The notes beneath the pieces were generated by a model that worked only from the letters and a program-made list of their open reading frames with translations, was not told the DNA's origin and did no database searches. Source: Oceanihabitans sp. 2_MG-2023 (GTDB lineage Bacteria; Bacteroidota; Bacteroidia; Flavobacteriales; Flavobacteriaceae). Taken from it: 64,000 bases of DNA. The stretch spans positions 620,001 through 684,000 of the forward strand of contig NZ_JAUOQT010000001.1 in assembly GCF_030547245.1 (NCBI RefSeq). Direction: 5' to 3'. A program made the translations under genes and the position numbers. Positions within the stretch are counted from its first letter, which is position 1. Each line of letters starts with the position of its first letter. Below, piece after piece: positions 27,743 through 36,487 of this stretch.

Positions 27743-28591
27743 TTGTCATTAAACCCTTTTCATACTATAGGAATTGGTGTAACCTTTTCTCCAAATTTAA
27801 AAGCAAATGTTTTTGAAGCATCTCGTTTAGCTATACTGTTTAAAAGTAAACTAATACTTATTCATGTTGGCGAGAAGTCTTCTGAAAAAACAAAAAAGTT
27901 TAAAAATCTTTTAGAACCCTTTGTTACACAGTCTTTAGATTATGAAATTGTATTTAAAACAGGAGATCCTGTAAATGTTATTTTATCTGTTTCCGAAGAA
28001 AAAAAAGTAGACCTATTAATTTTAGGAGCTTTAAAACAAGAAAATTTTCTTAAATATTATGTAGGCTCTATTGCTAGAAAAATAACACGAAAAGCAAAAT
28101 GTTCTGTTTTATTACATATTAATCCTTCTGTAGAAAGAATACCTTGCAATCATGTCGTTGTAAATGGATTAAAAGACCCAAAAACAGAAAAAACGATTGC
28201 TTCTGCATTTTATGTCGCAAATTGTTTGGGTTCTGAAAAAATTACTATTGTAGAAGAAATAACACAAGACAAAAGAACGGTTAAGGTAGATGATGATAAG
28301 TCTTTAAGAAAAGCAACTATTGTAAAAGAACGTTTAAAACTACGAGAAACTTCTAGAGTAAATAATATTATTAAAAATATACCTGAAGAACATACACAAA
28401 ACATTGCTATAAAATCGCAACCTATTTTTGGTACAAAAGGGTATTCTATTGGTCATTACGCACAAATAGCTAGAGCAGATTTATTAATTATGAATGCGCC
28501 CAGTAAAATGACTTTTTGGGATCGTTTATTTCCACACGATATAGAACATATATTAACCGAATTACCAACCGACGTACTTATTATTCAATGA
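27743..28591 (+). CDS. Universal stress protein (two Usp repeats)
   Basis: The protein has two UspA-like halves (about residues 8-125 and 130-282). The first contains the G-x2-G-x9-GS-type segment LLILGALKQENFLKYYVGSIARKITR, close to the ATP-binding loop of Usp proteins. The second half repeats the fold, with a longer charged insert near residues 165-220. The likely start is TTG at 27743, as no in-frame ATG is near. The stop overlaps the SulP ATG (ATGA), so the two are translationally coupled. Confidence 0.82.
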   Translation: MSLNPFHTIGIGVTFSPNLKANVFEASRLAILFKSKLILIHVGEKSSEKTKKFKNLLEPFVTQSLDYEIVFKTGDPVNVILSVSEEKKVDLLILGALKQENFLKYYVGSIARKITRKAKCSVLLHINPSVERIPCNHVVVNGLKDPKTEKTIASAFYVANCLGSEKITIVEEITQDKRTVKVDDDKSLRKATIVKERLKLRETSRVNNIIKNIPEEHTQNIAIKSQPIFGTKGYSIGHYAQIARADLLIMNAPSKMTFWDRLFPHDIEHILTELPTDVLIIQ

Positions 28592-30783
28592 TAAAAAAAG
28601 AAAAAAAAATAGTGTCTTTTTTTAAAGCATTGCCTAAAAATATTTTTTCTGGTTTTGTGGTAAGTCTTATTGCTTTACCATTAGGTTTGGGGTTAGCAAT
28701 GGCTAGCGATGCGCCTCCAATTGCAGGAATAATTGCTGCTGTTATTGGTGGTTTATTAGTTTCTATTTTAGGGGGAAGTAATGTTACCATTTCTGGCCCT
28801 GGAAACGGTTTAGTTGGCGTGCTTTTAGTTGCTATTACTACTTTAGGTTTAGAAAGCGCTTATGCTGCAATTATTTGCTCTGGAGTACTTTTACTCGTTT
28901 TAGGCTTCTTACGTTTAGGTAAATTGGCAGATTTTTTCCCTTCTTCGGCAATTCAAGGAATGCTTGCTGCTATTGGTCTAATTATTCTTGGTAAGCAATT
29001 TCACATCATGTTGGCTCATAAAATTAAACGTGAAGACACGATAGATTATTTAATAGAAATACCTGTTACTATAAACGATGCCATTCACTATGATAAATCT
29101 GGTCTTGTGTTTGCTGCTTTGGCTGGTGTGCTTAGTCTTTTAATTATGGCTTTTTATGGTAAAATTAGAAATAAATATTTTCAGCTAATTCCTGCACCAA
29201 TGTGGATTGTTATTCTATCTATTGGATTTAGTTATTATTTTGAATTGATTGCACATGAAAACAACCCAATCGCTTCCGAATATATGATTTCAGGCATACC
29301 TTCGTTTCCAGAAATTATATCACAGTTACCAACTATTAATTTTAGTAAAATTGGAACCTTCCCTTTTTGGTCTAGTGTTTTAGCATTAACACTTATTTCT
29401 AGTATCGAATCGCTTTTAAGTATTAAAGCGGTAGATAAACTAGACCCTGAAAAAAGACGATCTAATGTAAATAAAGATTTAAAAGCATTAGGCTTAGCAA
29501 CTATTGGTTCTGGTTTTCTTGGAGGTTTAAATGTAGTTACGGTTATAGCTAGAAGTTCTGTAAACGTTAATAATGGAGGAACTAACCGTTCTTCTAACTT
29601 TTTTCATGCTACTTTTTTAGTTGTTTTTATCTTACTTTTTAGCACACAATTAACCAGAATACCGCTTCCTGCTTTAATGGCAATTTTGGTTTTTACTGGA
29701 TATAAATTAGCTTCTCCAGAAAATATTAAAAAAATATTTTCTATTGGTAAAGAACAGCTTATCATCTTTTTTGTAACCTTAATATTAACGCTTAAAGTTG
29801 GGTTAATTACAGGTATTATCTCTGGTGTGGTAGTTACTTTTTTAATACACATTTTTATAAATAAGAGTTTCTCTTTATTTGCAAGAAATGTATTAAAACC
29901 AAATGTTTTAATGTACAAAGAAGAAGAAGGTAATGGCAACTACTATGTAAGTGTGAAGCATTTTTGTAGCTTCCTAAATTATTACAGATTAAAAGAAAAA
30001 CTAAATGCTGTCCCAGAAAATCAAGATGTTATTGTAGATTTTTCGCTTTGCGATTTTGTAGACCATACTGTTATGGAAAACCTTAATAACTATCAAGAAA
30101 TTTTCACTAAAAGGGGTGGTCATTTTGAAGTGGTTGGTTTAGATCTTCACGATACAGATTCTAAACATCCTTTCGCTTTAAGACGTTTACTTCCTGTACC
30201 TAATGTTATTAAAAACAGCTTAACAAAAAGACAAACCAATATTGAAACATTGGCTAAAGATTATACTTTAAACTATGTCTCTAAAAAAGAAAAAAACGTT
30301 TCTTTTTTAAATCGTTTTTTATTTTTTAAAACCAAACAAATAAATCACATAAACAATCAGCTTTGCTCAGATAACAAAAAGTTAACCATGTTTGATATCG
30401 AATTTTCTGAAGGAGAATTCATTGCAAAAGAAGTTGTAAGATCTACCATGTTACATATACAATTAGATACAAAAATTCCAGAATTCACTTTAGATAGAGA
30501 GGGTTTTCTAGAAAAAGTATATGCTTTTGCTGGTTTTAAAGATATTCCTATTCAAAACCACGACGATTTTTCAAAACGTTTTTATTTACTTGGTGAAGAC
30601 GAGCAAGCAATAAAACAGTATTTTAATGATGCTATTACACACTTTTTTGAAAGCAATCCATATTATCATGTAGAGTCTAATGGTAAAGCCCTTTTAGTTT
30701 TTAGTAAAGAAAGACATGCTAGTATTAAAGAAATTAAAGCCCTTTTCGATTTTGGAAAACGTTTAAAACAAGTTATTTCTTAA
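28588..30783 (+). CDS. SulP-family inorganic anion transporter with C-terminal extension
   Basis: The transporter domain (about residues 1-430) has the SulP signature near the first helices (ALPLGLGLAMASDAPPIAGI) and ISGPGNGLVGVLLV. A STAS-like domain follows (about 455-545, DVIVDFSLCDFVDHTVMENL), then about 180 further residues of unclear type. I start at ATG 28588, which overlaps the USP stop; the frame upstream is inside the USP gene. The protein is 731 residues. Bacterial SulP members move sulfate, bicarbonate or dicarboxylates. The pairing with USP and the antiporter hints at bicarbonate/sodium homeostasis, but this is inference. Confidence 0.86.
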   Translation: MIKKEKKIVSFFKALPKNIFSGFVVSLIALPLGLGLAMASDAPPIAGIIAAVIGGLLVSILGGSNVTISGPGNGLVGVLLVAITTLGLESAYAAIICSGVLLLVLGFLRLGKLADFFPSSAIQGMLAAIGLIILGKQFHIMLAHKIKREDTIDYLIEIPVTINDAIHYDKSGLVFAALAGVLSLLIMAFYGKIRNKYFQLIPAPMWIVILSIGFSYYFELIAHENNPIASEYMISGIPSFPEIISQLPTINFSKIGTFPFWSSVLALTLISSIESLLSIKAVDKLDPEKRRSNVNKDLKALGLATIGSGFLGGLNVVTVIARSSVNVNNGGTNRSSNFFHATFLVVFILLFSTQLTRIPLPALMAILVFTGYKLASPENIKKIFSIGKEQLIIFFVTLILTLKVGLITGIISGVVVTFLIHIFINKSFSLFARNVLKPNVLMYKEEEGNGNYYVSVKHFCSFLNYYRLKEKLNAVPENQDVIVDFSLCDFVDHTVMENLNNYQEIFTKRGGHFEVVGLDLHDTDSKHPFALRRLLPVPNVIKNSLTKRQTNIETLAKDYTLNYVSKKEKNVSFLNRFLFFKTKQINHINNQLCSDNKKLTMFDIEFSEGEFIAKEVVRSTMLHIQLDTKIPEFTLDREGFLEKVYAFAGFKDIPIQNHDDFSKRFYLLGEDEQAIKQYFNDAITHFFESNPYYHVESNGKALLVFSKERHASIKEIKALFDFGKRLKQVIS

Positions 30784-30836
30784 TAAAATCTTAACACTTA
30801 ATAAATTACGCTTCCTATTTAGTAATTTGCACATCT

Positions 30837-31694
30837 ATGAAATTATATCCTATAAACGCAGGGAATTTTAAGTTAGATGGAGGCGCCATGTTTGGCGTAG
30901 TACCAAAATCTTTATGGACCAGAACCAATCCTGCAGATGCAAATAACATGATTGATATCGCTGCAAGGTGCTTATTAATTGAAGACGGTAATCGACTAAT
31001 TTTAATCGATACAGGAATGGGAAACAAACAAAGTGATAAATTTTACGGTTACTACCACCTTTGGGGAAATGACTCTATAGACAAGTCGTTAAAATCACAT
31101 GGTTTTCATCGCGATGATATTACTGATGTTTTTATGACGCATTTACACTTTGATCATTGTGGAGGTAGCGTACAATGGAACAAAGACAAAACAGGCTATG
31201 AGCCAGCATTTAAAAATGCTCATTTTTGGAGTAATCAAAATCATTGGCAGTGGGCAACACAGCCTAATAAACGAGAAAAAGCTTCGTTTTTAAAAGAAAA
31301 TATTCTTCCTATGGAAGAAAGTGGTCAATTAAAATTCACTTCACTTCCACAGAAAACAATTTTAAAAAATTCTGCTTTAGGATTCGACATTTTTTTCGCA
31401 AATGGACATACCGAAAAACAAATGATTCCCATGATTAACTATAAAGGAAAAACCATTTGTTTTATGGCAGATTTACTTCCAACGGTTGGTCATTTACCAA
31501 TTCCATTTGTAATGGGTTATGACACAAGACCTTTGTTAACCCTAGACGAAAAAGAAAACTTCCTCAATCTAGCTGCAAATAATAATTATTACTTATTTTT
31601 GGAACACGATGCAAACAACGAAATTATTACAGTAAAACATACAGAAAAAGGAGTTCGACTAGACAACCTTTTTACTTGTAATGATATTTTTTAA
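30837..31694 (+). CDS. MBL-fold metallo-hydrolase
   Basis: The protein is 285 residues with the metallo-beta-lactamase motif THLHFDHCGG near residues 101-110 (HxHxDH), a second histidine in FANGHTE, an aspartate in FMADLLP and a C-terminal histidine in LFLEHDANNE. These are the zinc ligands of the AHL-lactonase-like branch of the superfamily. No signal peptide is visible, so it is cytoplasmic. The substrate is not determined. It lies between the SulP transporter and the subtilase lipoprotein, both on the same strand. Confidence 0.88.
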   Translation: MKLYPINAGNFKLDGGAMFGVVPKSLWTRTNPADANNMIDIAARCLLIEDGNRLILIDTGMGNKQSDKFYGYYHLWGNDSIDKSLKSHGFHRDDITDVFMTHLHFDHCGGSVQWNKDKTGYEPAFKNAHFWSNQNHWQWATQPNKREKASFLKENILPMEESGQLKFTSLPQKTILKNSALGFDIFFANGHTEKQMIPMINYKGKTICFMADLLPTVGHLPIPFVMGYDTRPLLTLDEKENFLNLAANNNYYLFLEHDANNEIITVKHTEKGVRLDNLFTCNDIF

Positions 31695-31711
31695 AAAACT
31701 AAAACTCAATT

Positions 31712-33322
31712 ATGAAAATTATTAAACCTTTTGTGCTAGTTGGAAGCTTAGCGCTTATTTTAACTAGCTGTGGTGGTGGAGCAGAAATTTTATCTACACC
31801 TCTCGAAAACATTGATACTGTTGCTTTAAAAGAAGCAGAATTAAACGAAAATGAAAAACACACCTGGGGACATTTAGATCTTGTAAAAGATACAATTCCT
31901 GGTATGAGTGTAGATAAAGCTTACGCTGAAATAATAAAAGGAAAAGAAGGAAAAACAGTTATAGTTGCTGTTATAGATTCTGGAATTGATATTAATCATG
32001 AAGATTTAAACGGTGTAATCTGGACCAATAAAAAAGAAATTGCTGGAAACGGAATTGATGATGATAAAAACGGTTATATAGATGATATCCATGGCTGGAA
32101 TTTTCTAGGAGATGCTTATGATGAGCAATTAGAAATGACAAGAATTGTTGCTAATGGCGATACAAGTGCTCCTCGTTTTGCGGAAGCTAAAGCAGATTTA
32201 GAAGAAAATATCGCTCAAATGGGGCCAACAAAAACGCGTTATGAGCAAATTTATGCATCCTTAGTAGAAGCAGACAAAGACTTCACTGCGCATTTTAAAA
32301 CAGCAGACTATACTAATGAGCAAGTATTAAAATTAGAAACTACAGACGAAACACTACTACAACACAAACAAGTTGCAACACAAATGAACGGTTTTGGTTT
32401 ACCGAGCGTTCAAGTAGCAAAAAAAGAATTAAAAGGTGCTTTAGAAGGTTTAACAGGAAGATTAAACACAAACTATAACTTAGATTTTAAAGGAAGAACA
32501 ACAGGTGACAATCCAGATGATTGGAATGACAAACCTGGTTATGGAAATGCAAATGTATTACCTATTGCAGACGATGAAATTCATGGAACTCACGTAACAG
32601 GTATTATTGCTGCTGTTCGTGACAATGGTAAAGGAGCAAATGGAGTTACTAATAATGTTGAGATTATGAGTATTCGTGCAGTACCAAATGGTGATGAGTA
32701 TGATAAAGATGTAGCGAAAGCTATTCGTTATGCTGTAGATAATGGTGCAAAAGTTATTAATGGTAGTTTTGGTAAAAGCTTTTCTCCTCATAGTGATTGG
32801 GTTAGAGATGCTATAAAATATGCTAGTGATAATAATGTGGTTTTTGTACATGCAGCTGGTAACGATAGTAAAGATGTAGATACAGAAGCTAATTTTCCTG
32901 ATGATAACGTAAATTATGTTGAAATTAGTGATACTTACATTCGTGTTGGTGCATTAACTAGTAAATATGGTTCTTCAATGGTTGCTGGTTTTTCTAACTA
33001 CGGAACTAAAAACGTAGATGTTTTTGCTCCTGGAGCTCAAATTTATTCTACATTCCCAAATAATGAATATAAAGCAATTAGTGGAACCTCTATGGCTGCT
33101 CCTGCTGTTGCTGGTGTTGCTGCTTTAATTTGGTCACAATACCCAAAATTAACTGCTGCACAAGTAAAACAAATCATTATGGATTCTGGACTACCAATTC
33201 ATCAAAAAGTTGTTGTTGGTGGTAATTCTGGAGATGTAAGAGACTTTAGTACATTATCAAAATCTGGAAAAATGGTAAATGCTTATAACGCTTTAATTAT
33301 GGCATCGCAATTATCTAAATAA
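31712..33322 (+). CDS. S8 subtilase-type lipoprotein with a long insertion
   Basis: A lipobox LTSC (Cys20) follows the signal peptide. The catalytic residues are D89 in VIDSGID, H291 in IHGTHVTG and S460 in GTSMAAPA. In subtilisin the Asp and His lie about 32 residues apart; here the distance is about 200. The protein therefore has an insertion of about 170 residues (residues 110-285) with no recognisable domain. The gene is followed by a strong terminator. Surface-anchored protease in the outer membrane or periplasm is the likely role. Confidence 0.92.
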   Translation: MKIIKPFVLVGSLALILTSCGGGAEILSTPLENIDTVALKEAELNENEKHTWGHLDLVKDTIPGMSVDKAYAEIIKGKEGKTVIVAVIDSGIDINHEDLNGVIWTNKKEIAGNGIDDDKNGYIDDIHGWNFLGDAYDEQLEMTRIVANGDTSAPRFAEAKADLEENIAQMGPTKTRYEQIYASLVEADKDFTAHFKTADYTNEQVLKLETTDETLLQHKQVATQMNGFGLPSVQVAKKELKGALEGLTGRLNTNYNLDFKGRTTGDNPDDWNDKPGYGNANVLPIADDEIHGTHVTGIIAAVRDNGKGANGVTNNVEIMSIRAVPNGDEYDKDVAKAIRYAVDNGAKVINGSFGKSFSPHSDWVRDAIKYASDNNVVFVHAAGNDSKDVDTEANFPDDNVNYVEISDTYIRVGALTSKYGSSMVAGFSNYGTKNVDVFAPGAQIYSTFPNNEYKAISGTSMAAPAVAGVAALIWSQYPKLTAAQVKQIIMDSGLPIHQKVVVGGNSGDVRDFSTLSKSGKMVNAYNALIMASQLSK

Positions 33323-33333
33323 TAATAACAATC

Positions 33334-33368
33334 AAAAAAAGGCATCAAAATTATTGATGCCTTTTTTT
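33334..33368 (+). terminator. Terminator after the subtilase lipoprotein gene
   Basis: GGCATCAA (33341-33348) pairs with TTGATGCC (33354-33361), flanked by seven As on the left and a run of seven Ts on the right. Confidence 0.88.
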
Positions 33369-33386
33369 ATTCAATAACATATACAA

Positions 33387-35195
33387 ATGAAAAAGTTTTT
33401 TCTTTTTGCTTTAGGTATCACATTGGTTTCTTGTGGTTCTACGAACTCTGTTTCTTCCACTCCAGAAACACCAACCTCACCAATAAATACTTCGATTTCT
33501 AAATCTACATATTGGCAACAACATGTAAATTATAAAATGGATATTGATATGGATGTTAACAACTATCAATACCAAGGAAAACAAAACTTAGTATATACCA
33601 ATAACTCTCCAGATGTATTAACTAGAGTATATTATCATTTATACTTTAATGCTTTTCAACCAGGAAGTGAAATGGATGTACGTTCTCGTACCATTCCAGA
33701 TCCAGATAGTCGCGTAGGAGATAGAATTAGTAAATTAGCTCCAGATGAAATTGGTTACATTAAAGTGTCTTCATTAAAACAAAACGGAACCACATTAAAT
33801 TACGAAACAGTTGGTACTGTTTTAGAAGTAAATTTAGCGAAACCTATTCAACCGGGAGAAAAAGTGACCTTCGATATGGTTTTTAATGCACAAGTTCCTG
33901 TACAAATTCGTCGTTCTGGTAGAAATAATAAAGAAGGTGTAGCACTTTCTATGACACAATGGTATCCTAAATTAGCAGAATATGATTTTGAAGGTTGGCA
34001 TGCAGATCCATACATTGGAAGAGAGTTTCATGGCGTTTGGGGAGATTTTAATGTAAACTTAACTATTGATAAAAACTACATAGTTGGTGGAACTGGTTAT
34101 TTACAAGGAAGCCCAGAAATAAACGGAAACAAAAAAACACTTCGTTTTAAAGCACCAAATGTGCATGATTTTACTTGGGCTGCAGATCCAGATTATATTC
34201 ACGATACTATGCAAGTACCTAATGGACCAATGTTAAACTTCTACTACAAAAAAGATTTACCTGCTGAAAACCTTCAGTTTTGGAAAGACTTTCAACCAAA
34301 AACAGTAGAATTAATGCAGTATTTTTCAGAAAACATAGGAAAATACCCTTACGAGCAATATTCTGTTATACAAGGAGGAGATGGTGGAATGGAATATGCA
34401 ATGTCTACACTTATTACAGGAAAACGTAGTTATGGTAGTCTTGTTGGTGTAACTGCACATGAATTAGCACATACATGGTTTCAGTTTCTACTAGCTACAA
34501 ACGAAGCGAAACACGAGTGGATGGATGAAGGTTTTACAAGCTATATTAGCGATCACGCTATGAATTCTATAATGAATAGTAAAAGAGAAAACCCTGCTTC
34601 CGGAGCCTATAGAAGTTATTTAGGTTTAGCAATGTCTGGTAAAGAACAACCATTAAGTACACATGCAGATCGTTATAATTACAATAGAGCTTATAGTGCT
34701 TCTGCCTATAGCAAAGGTGAGGTTTTTATGGCACAATTAGGATATATTATTGGTGAAGCTAATTTGAAGAAAACCATTAAAAAATACTATACTGATTTTG
34801 CTTTTAAACACCCAAGACCAATAGATATTATTCGTTCTGCCGAAAAAATTTCTGGTTTAGAGTTAGATTGGTATTTAATAGACTTTACACAAACTACAAA
34901 TACGATAGATTATGCGGTAAATACTATAGAAGGAAACAAAGTAACCTTAGAAAGAATTGGCCTTATGCCAATGCCTTTAGATGTCACACTAACATATGTA
35001 GATGGTACAACAGAAGATATTTATATTCCGTTACAAATGATGCGTGGCGAGAAACCAACCACTGCTACCATTAAAGCAGATTGGGCTTGGGCATATCCAA
35101 CCTATACTTTTGATGGCTCTAAAGCTATTCGTAGTGTACAAATAGATCCTAAAGAAATGATGGCTGACATTAATAAAGAAAATAATAAGAAGTAA
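33387..35195 (+). CDS. M1-family metallopeptidase lipoprotein
   Basis: This is a zinc aminopeptidase of the gluzincin type. The lipobox LVSC (Cys16) leads the chain. The zinc motif HELAH is at residues 358-362 and the third ligand is the Glu 19 residues further on in MDEGF. The exopeptidase motif GGMEYAM lies about 30 residues before it. A beta-sandwich domain precedes the catalytic domain. The 602-residue length fits Bacteroidota M1 lipoproteins. It follows the subtilase gene, so two peptidases lie side by side, each with its own terminator. Confidence 0.93.
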   Translation: MKKFFLFALGITLVSCGSTNSVSSTPETPTSPINTSISKSTYWQQHVNYKMDIDMDVNNYQYQGKQNLVYTNNSPDVLTRVYYHLYFNAFQPGSEMDVRSRTIPDPDSRVGDRISKLAPDEIGYIKVSSLKQNGTTLNYETVGTVLEVNLAKPIQPGEKVTFDMVFNAQVPVQIRRSGRNNKEGVALSMTQWYPKLAEYDFEGWHADPYIGREFHGVWGDFNVNLTIDKNYIVGGTGYLQGSPEINGNKKTLRFKAPNVHDFTWAADPDYIHDTMQVPNGPMLNFYYKKDLPAENLQFWKDFQPKTVELMQYFSENIGKYPYEQYSVIQGGDGGMEYAMSTLITGKRSYGSLVGVTAHELAHTWFQFLLATNEAKHEWMDEGFTSYISDHAMNSIMNSKRENPASGAYRSYLGLAMSGKEQPLSTHADRYNYNRAYSASAYSKGEVFMAQLGYIIGEANLKKTIKKYYTDFAFKHPRPIDIIRSAEKISGLELDWYLIDFTQTTNTIDYAVNTIEGNKVTLERIGLMPMPLDVTLTYVDGTTEDIYIPLQMMRGEKPTTATIKADWAWAYPTYTFDGSKAIRSVQIDPKEMMADINKENNKK

Positions 35196-35217
35196 AAATA
35201 AAGTATATTCTTTTTTT

Positions 35218-35252
35218 AAAACCACTAGATAAGTTAACTAGTGGTTTTTTTA
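35218..35252 (+). terminator. Terminator after the M1 peptidase gene
   Basis: AAACCACTAG (35218-35227 region) pairs with CTAGTGGTTT (35238-35247) and is followed by a T-run. It lies 33 bases before rnpA. Confidence 0.8.
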
Positions 35253-35285
35253 TTTCATTACCTTTGAAACATTAAAATAAACCAC

Positions 35286-35669
35286 TTGAAATTTACCTAT
35301 AACAAATCCGAAAAACTGAAAAGCGAAAAGCTTATCACCAAACTTTTTTCTGAAGGAAAGTCTGTTTCGGCATACCCTTTGCGTCTTGTGTATTTAGAAA
35401 GTACGTTTACTGAAGCAGTAAAACTAAAAACTGGCGTTTCAGTTCCTAAAAGGAATTTTAAAAAAGCGGTAGATAGAATTAGTATAAAACGCATGATGCG
35501 TGAAACATACAGACTCCATAAACACATGGTTTATAACAACATAAATTCATCATTTGCGTTTATGATTTTGTATGTTGGTAAAGAAAAACCTACGTACCAT
35601 GAAATGGAATCTGCTACTAAAAAAATATTTAGTAAATTTTTAAACAAAAACATTGAAACAAATAAATAA
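35286..35669 (+). CDS. rnpA: Ribonuclease P protein component
   Basis: This small basic protein assists the RNase P RNA in 5' maturation of tRNAs. The RNR-type motif is FKKAVDRISIKRMMRETYR (about residues 57-75), preceded by GVSVPKRN. At 127 residues it is typical. The start is TTG at 35286; no in-frame ATG lies before the FTYNKSEKLKSEKLI opening. Neither rpmH nor dnaA is beside it, unlike the classical gene order. The DUF4349 lipoprotein gene follows by 5 bases. Confidence 0.9.
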   Translation: MKFTYNKSEKLKSEKLITKLFSEGKSVSAYPLRLVYLESTFTEAVKLKTGVSVPKRNFKKAVDRISIKRMMRETYRLHKHMVYNNINSSFAFMILYVGKEKPTYHEMESATKKIFSKFLNKNIETNK

Positions 35670-35674
35670 GAATC

Positions 35675-36487
35675 ATGAAAATTTTTTCTGCGCTTCTACT
35701 TCTTGTTCTTCCATTAGCTTGCTCTAATTCTAGTAGTAAAGAATCTAATTATGATTATGTAGAGACTTCCGAAATTGTATTAGAAGACATGGAAGCTCCC
35801 ACACAAATATTGAAAACCGTTCCAGAAAATATGGAACAAAAATTAATTAAAGAATCTTATTTACGCTTTCAAACCCAAAATTTAGATAAAACGTATCAAA
35901 AAATTATTGGCTTCGTTAAACAAAATAATGGCTTTGTACAAGACGATAATTCTAGTAAATCCTACAATACAGTAACTAGAAATTTAGTAATTAGAATGCC
36001 TTCTAAAGGTTTTCAAAAAACAATAGATTCTATAAGTAATCATGTTGCTTTTTTTGATTCGAAACGTATTTCTTCCAAAGATGTAACCGAAGAATTTATA
36101 GATATTGAAGCGCGTTTAAAAGCTAAAAAAACACTAGAAAATAGATACTTAGAACTGCTTTCTAAAGCAAAAAATGTAAAAGAAATTTTAGAGATAGAAC
36201 GCGAACTTTCCACTATAAGAGAAGCAATAGAAGCCAAACAAGGACGACTAAAATACTTACAAAGTAAAGTATCGTTAAGTACTTTAAATATTGAGTTTTA
36301 CAAACAAACTGCCGAGAGTGGTGTAACCATTTCTTATGGAACAAAAATGGGTAATGCTATTAAATCTGGTTTTAATGGTATATCTTTATTTTTTCTAGGC
36401 GTATTACATATTTGGCCTTTTATCCTTATCTTAGGAATTGCTATATTTTTCTTTAGAAGATGGCTTAATAAGAAAAACAAAAAATAA
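35675..36487 (+). CDS. DUF4349 lipoprotein
   Basis: The lipobox LPLAC (Cys16) heads a protein with the DUF4349 pattern. Residues 60-230 form a globular unit with GFVQDDNSSKSYNTVTRNLV and a coiled-coil hairpin (EEFIDIEARLKAKKTLENRY ... EIERELSTIREAIEAKQGRL), and one helix lies near the C-terminus (about 240-262), followed by basic residues. It is anchored at both ends, so it probably spans the periplasm or sits on the inner membrane. Its stop overlaps the S41 start (TAATG). Confidence 0.82.
   Translation: MKIFSALLLLVLPLACSNSSSKESNYDYVETSEIVLEDMEAPTQILKTVPENMEQKLIKESYLRFQTQNLDKTYQKIIGFVKQNNGFVQDDNSSKSYNTVTRNLVIRMPSKGFQKTIDSISNHVAFFDSKRISSKDVTEEFIDIEARLKAKKTLENRYLELLSKAKNVKEILEIERELSTIREAIEAKQGRLKYLQSKVSLSTLNIEFYKQTAESGVTISYGTKMGNAIKSGFNGISLFFLGVLHIWPFILILGIAIFFFRRWLNKKNKK

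Noticed and set aside
28516-28587. 24-residue N-terminal extension of the SulP protein
   Set aside because: These codons lie inside the Usp gene in another frame; the ATGA overlap at 28588 is the natural start.
35286-35669. rnpA as a marker of oriC beside it
   Set aside because: No rpmH or dnaA is adjacent and the flanks of rnpA hold no DnaA-box cluster; the better origin candidate lies 5 kb away at 40846-41658.
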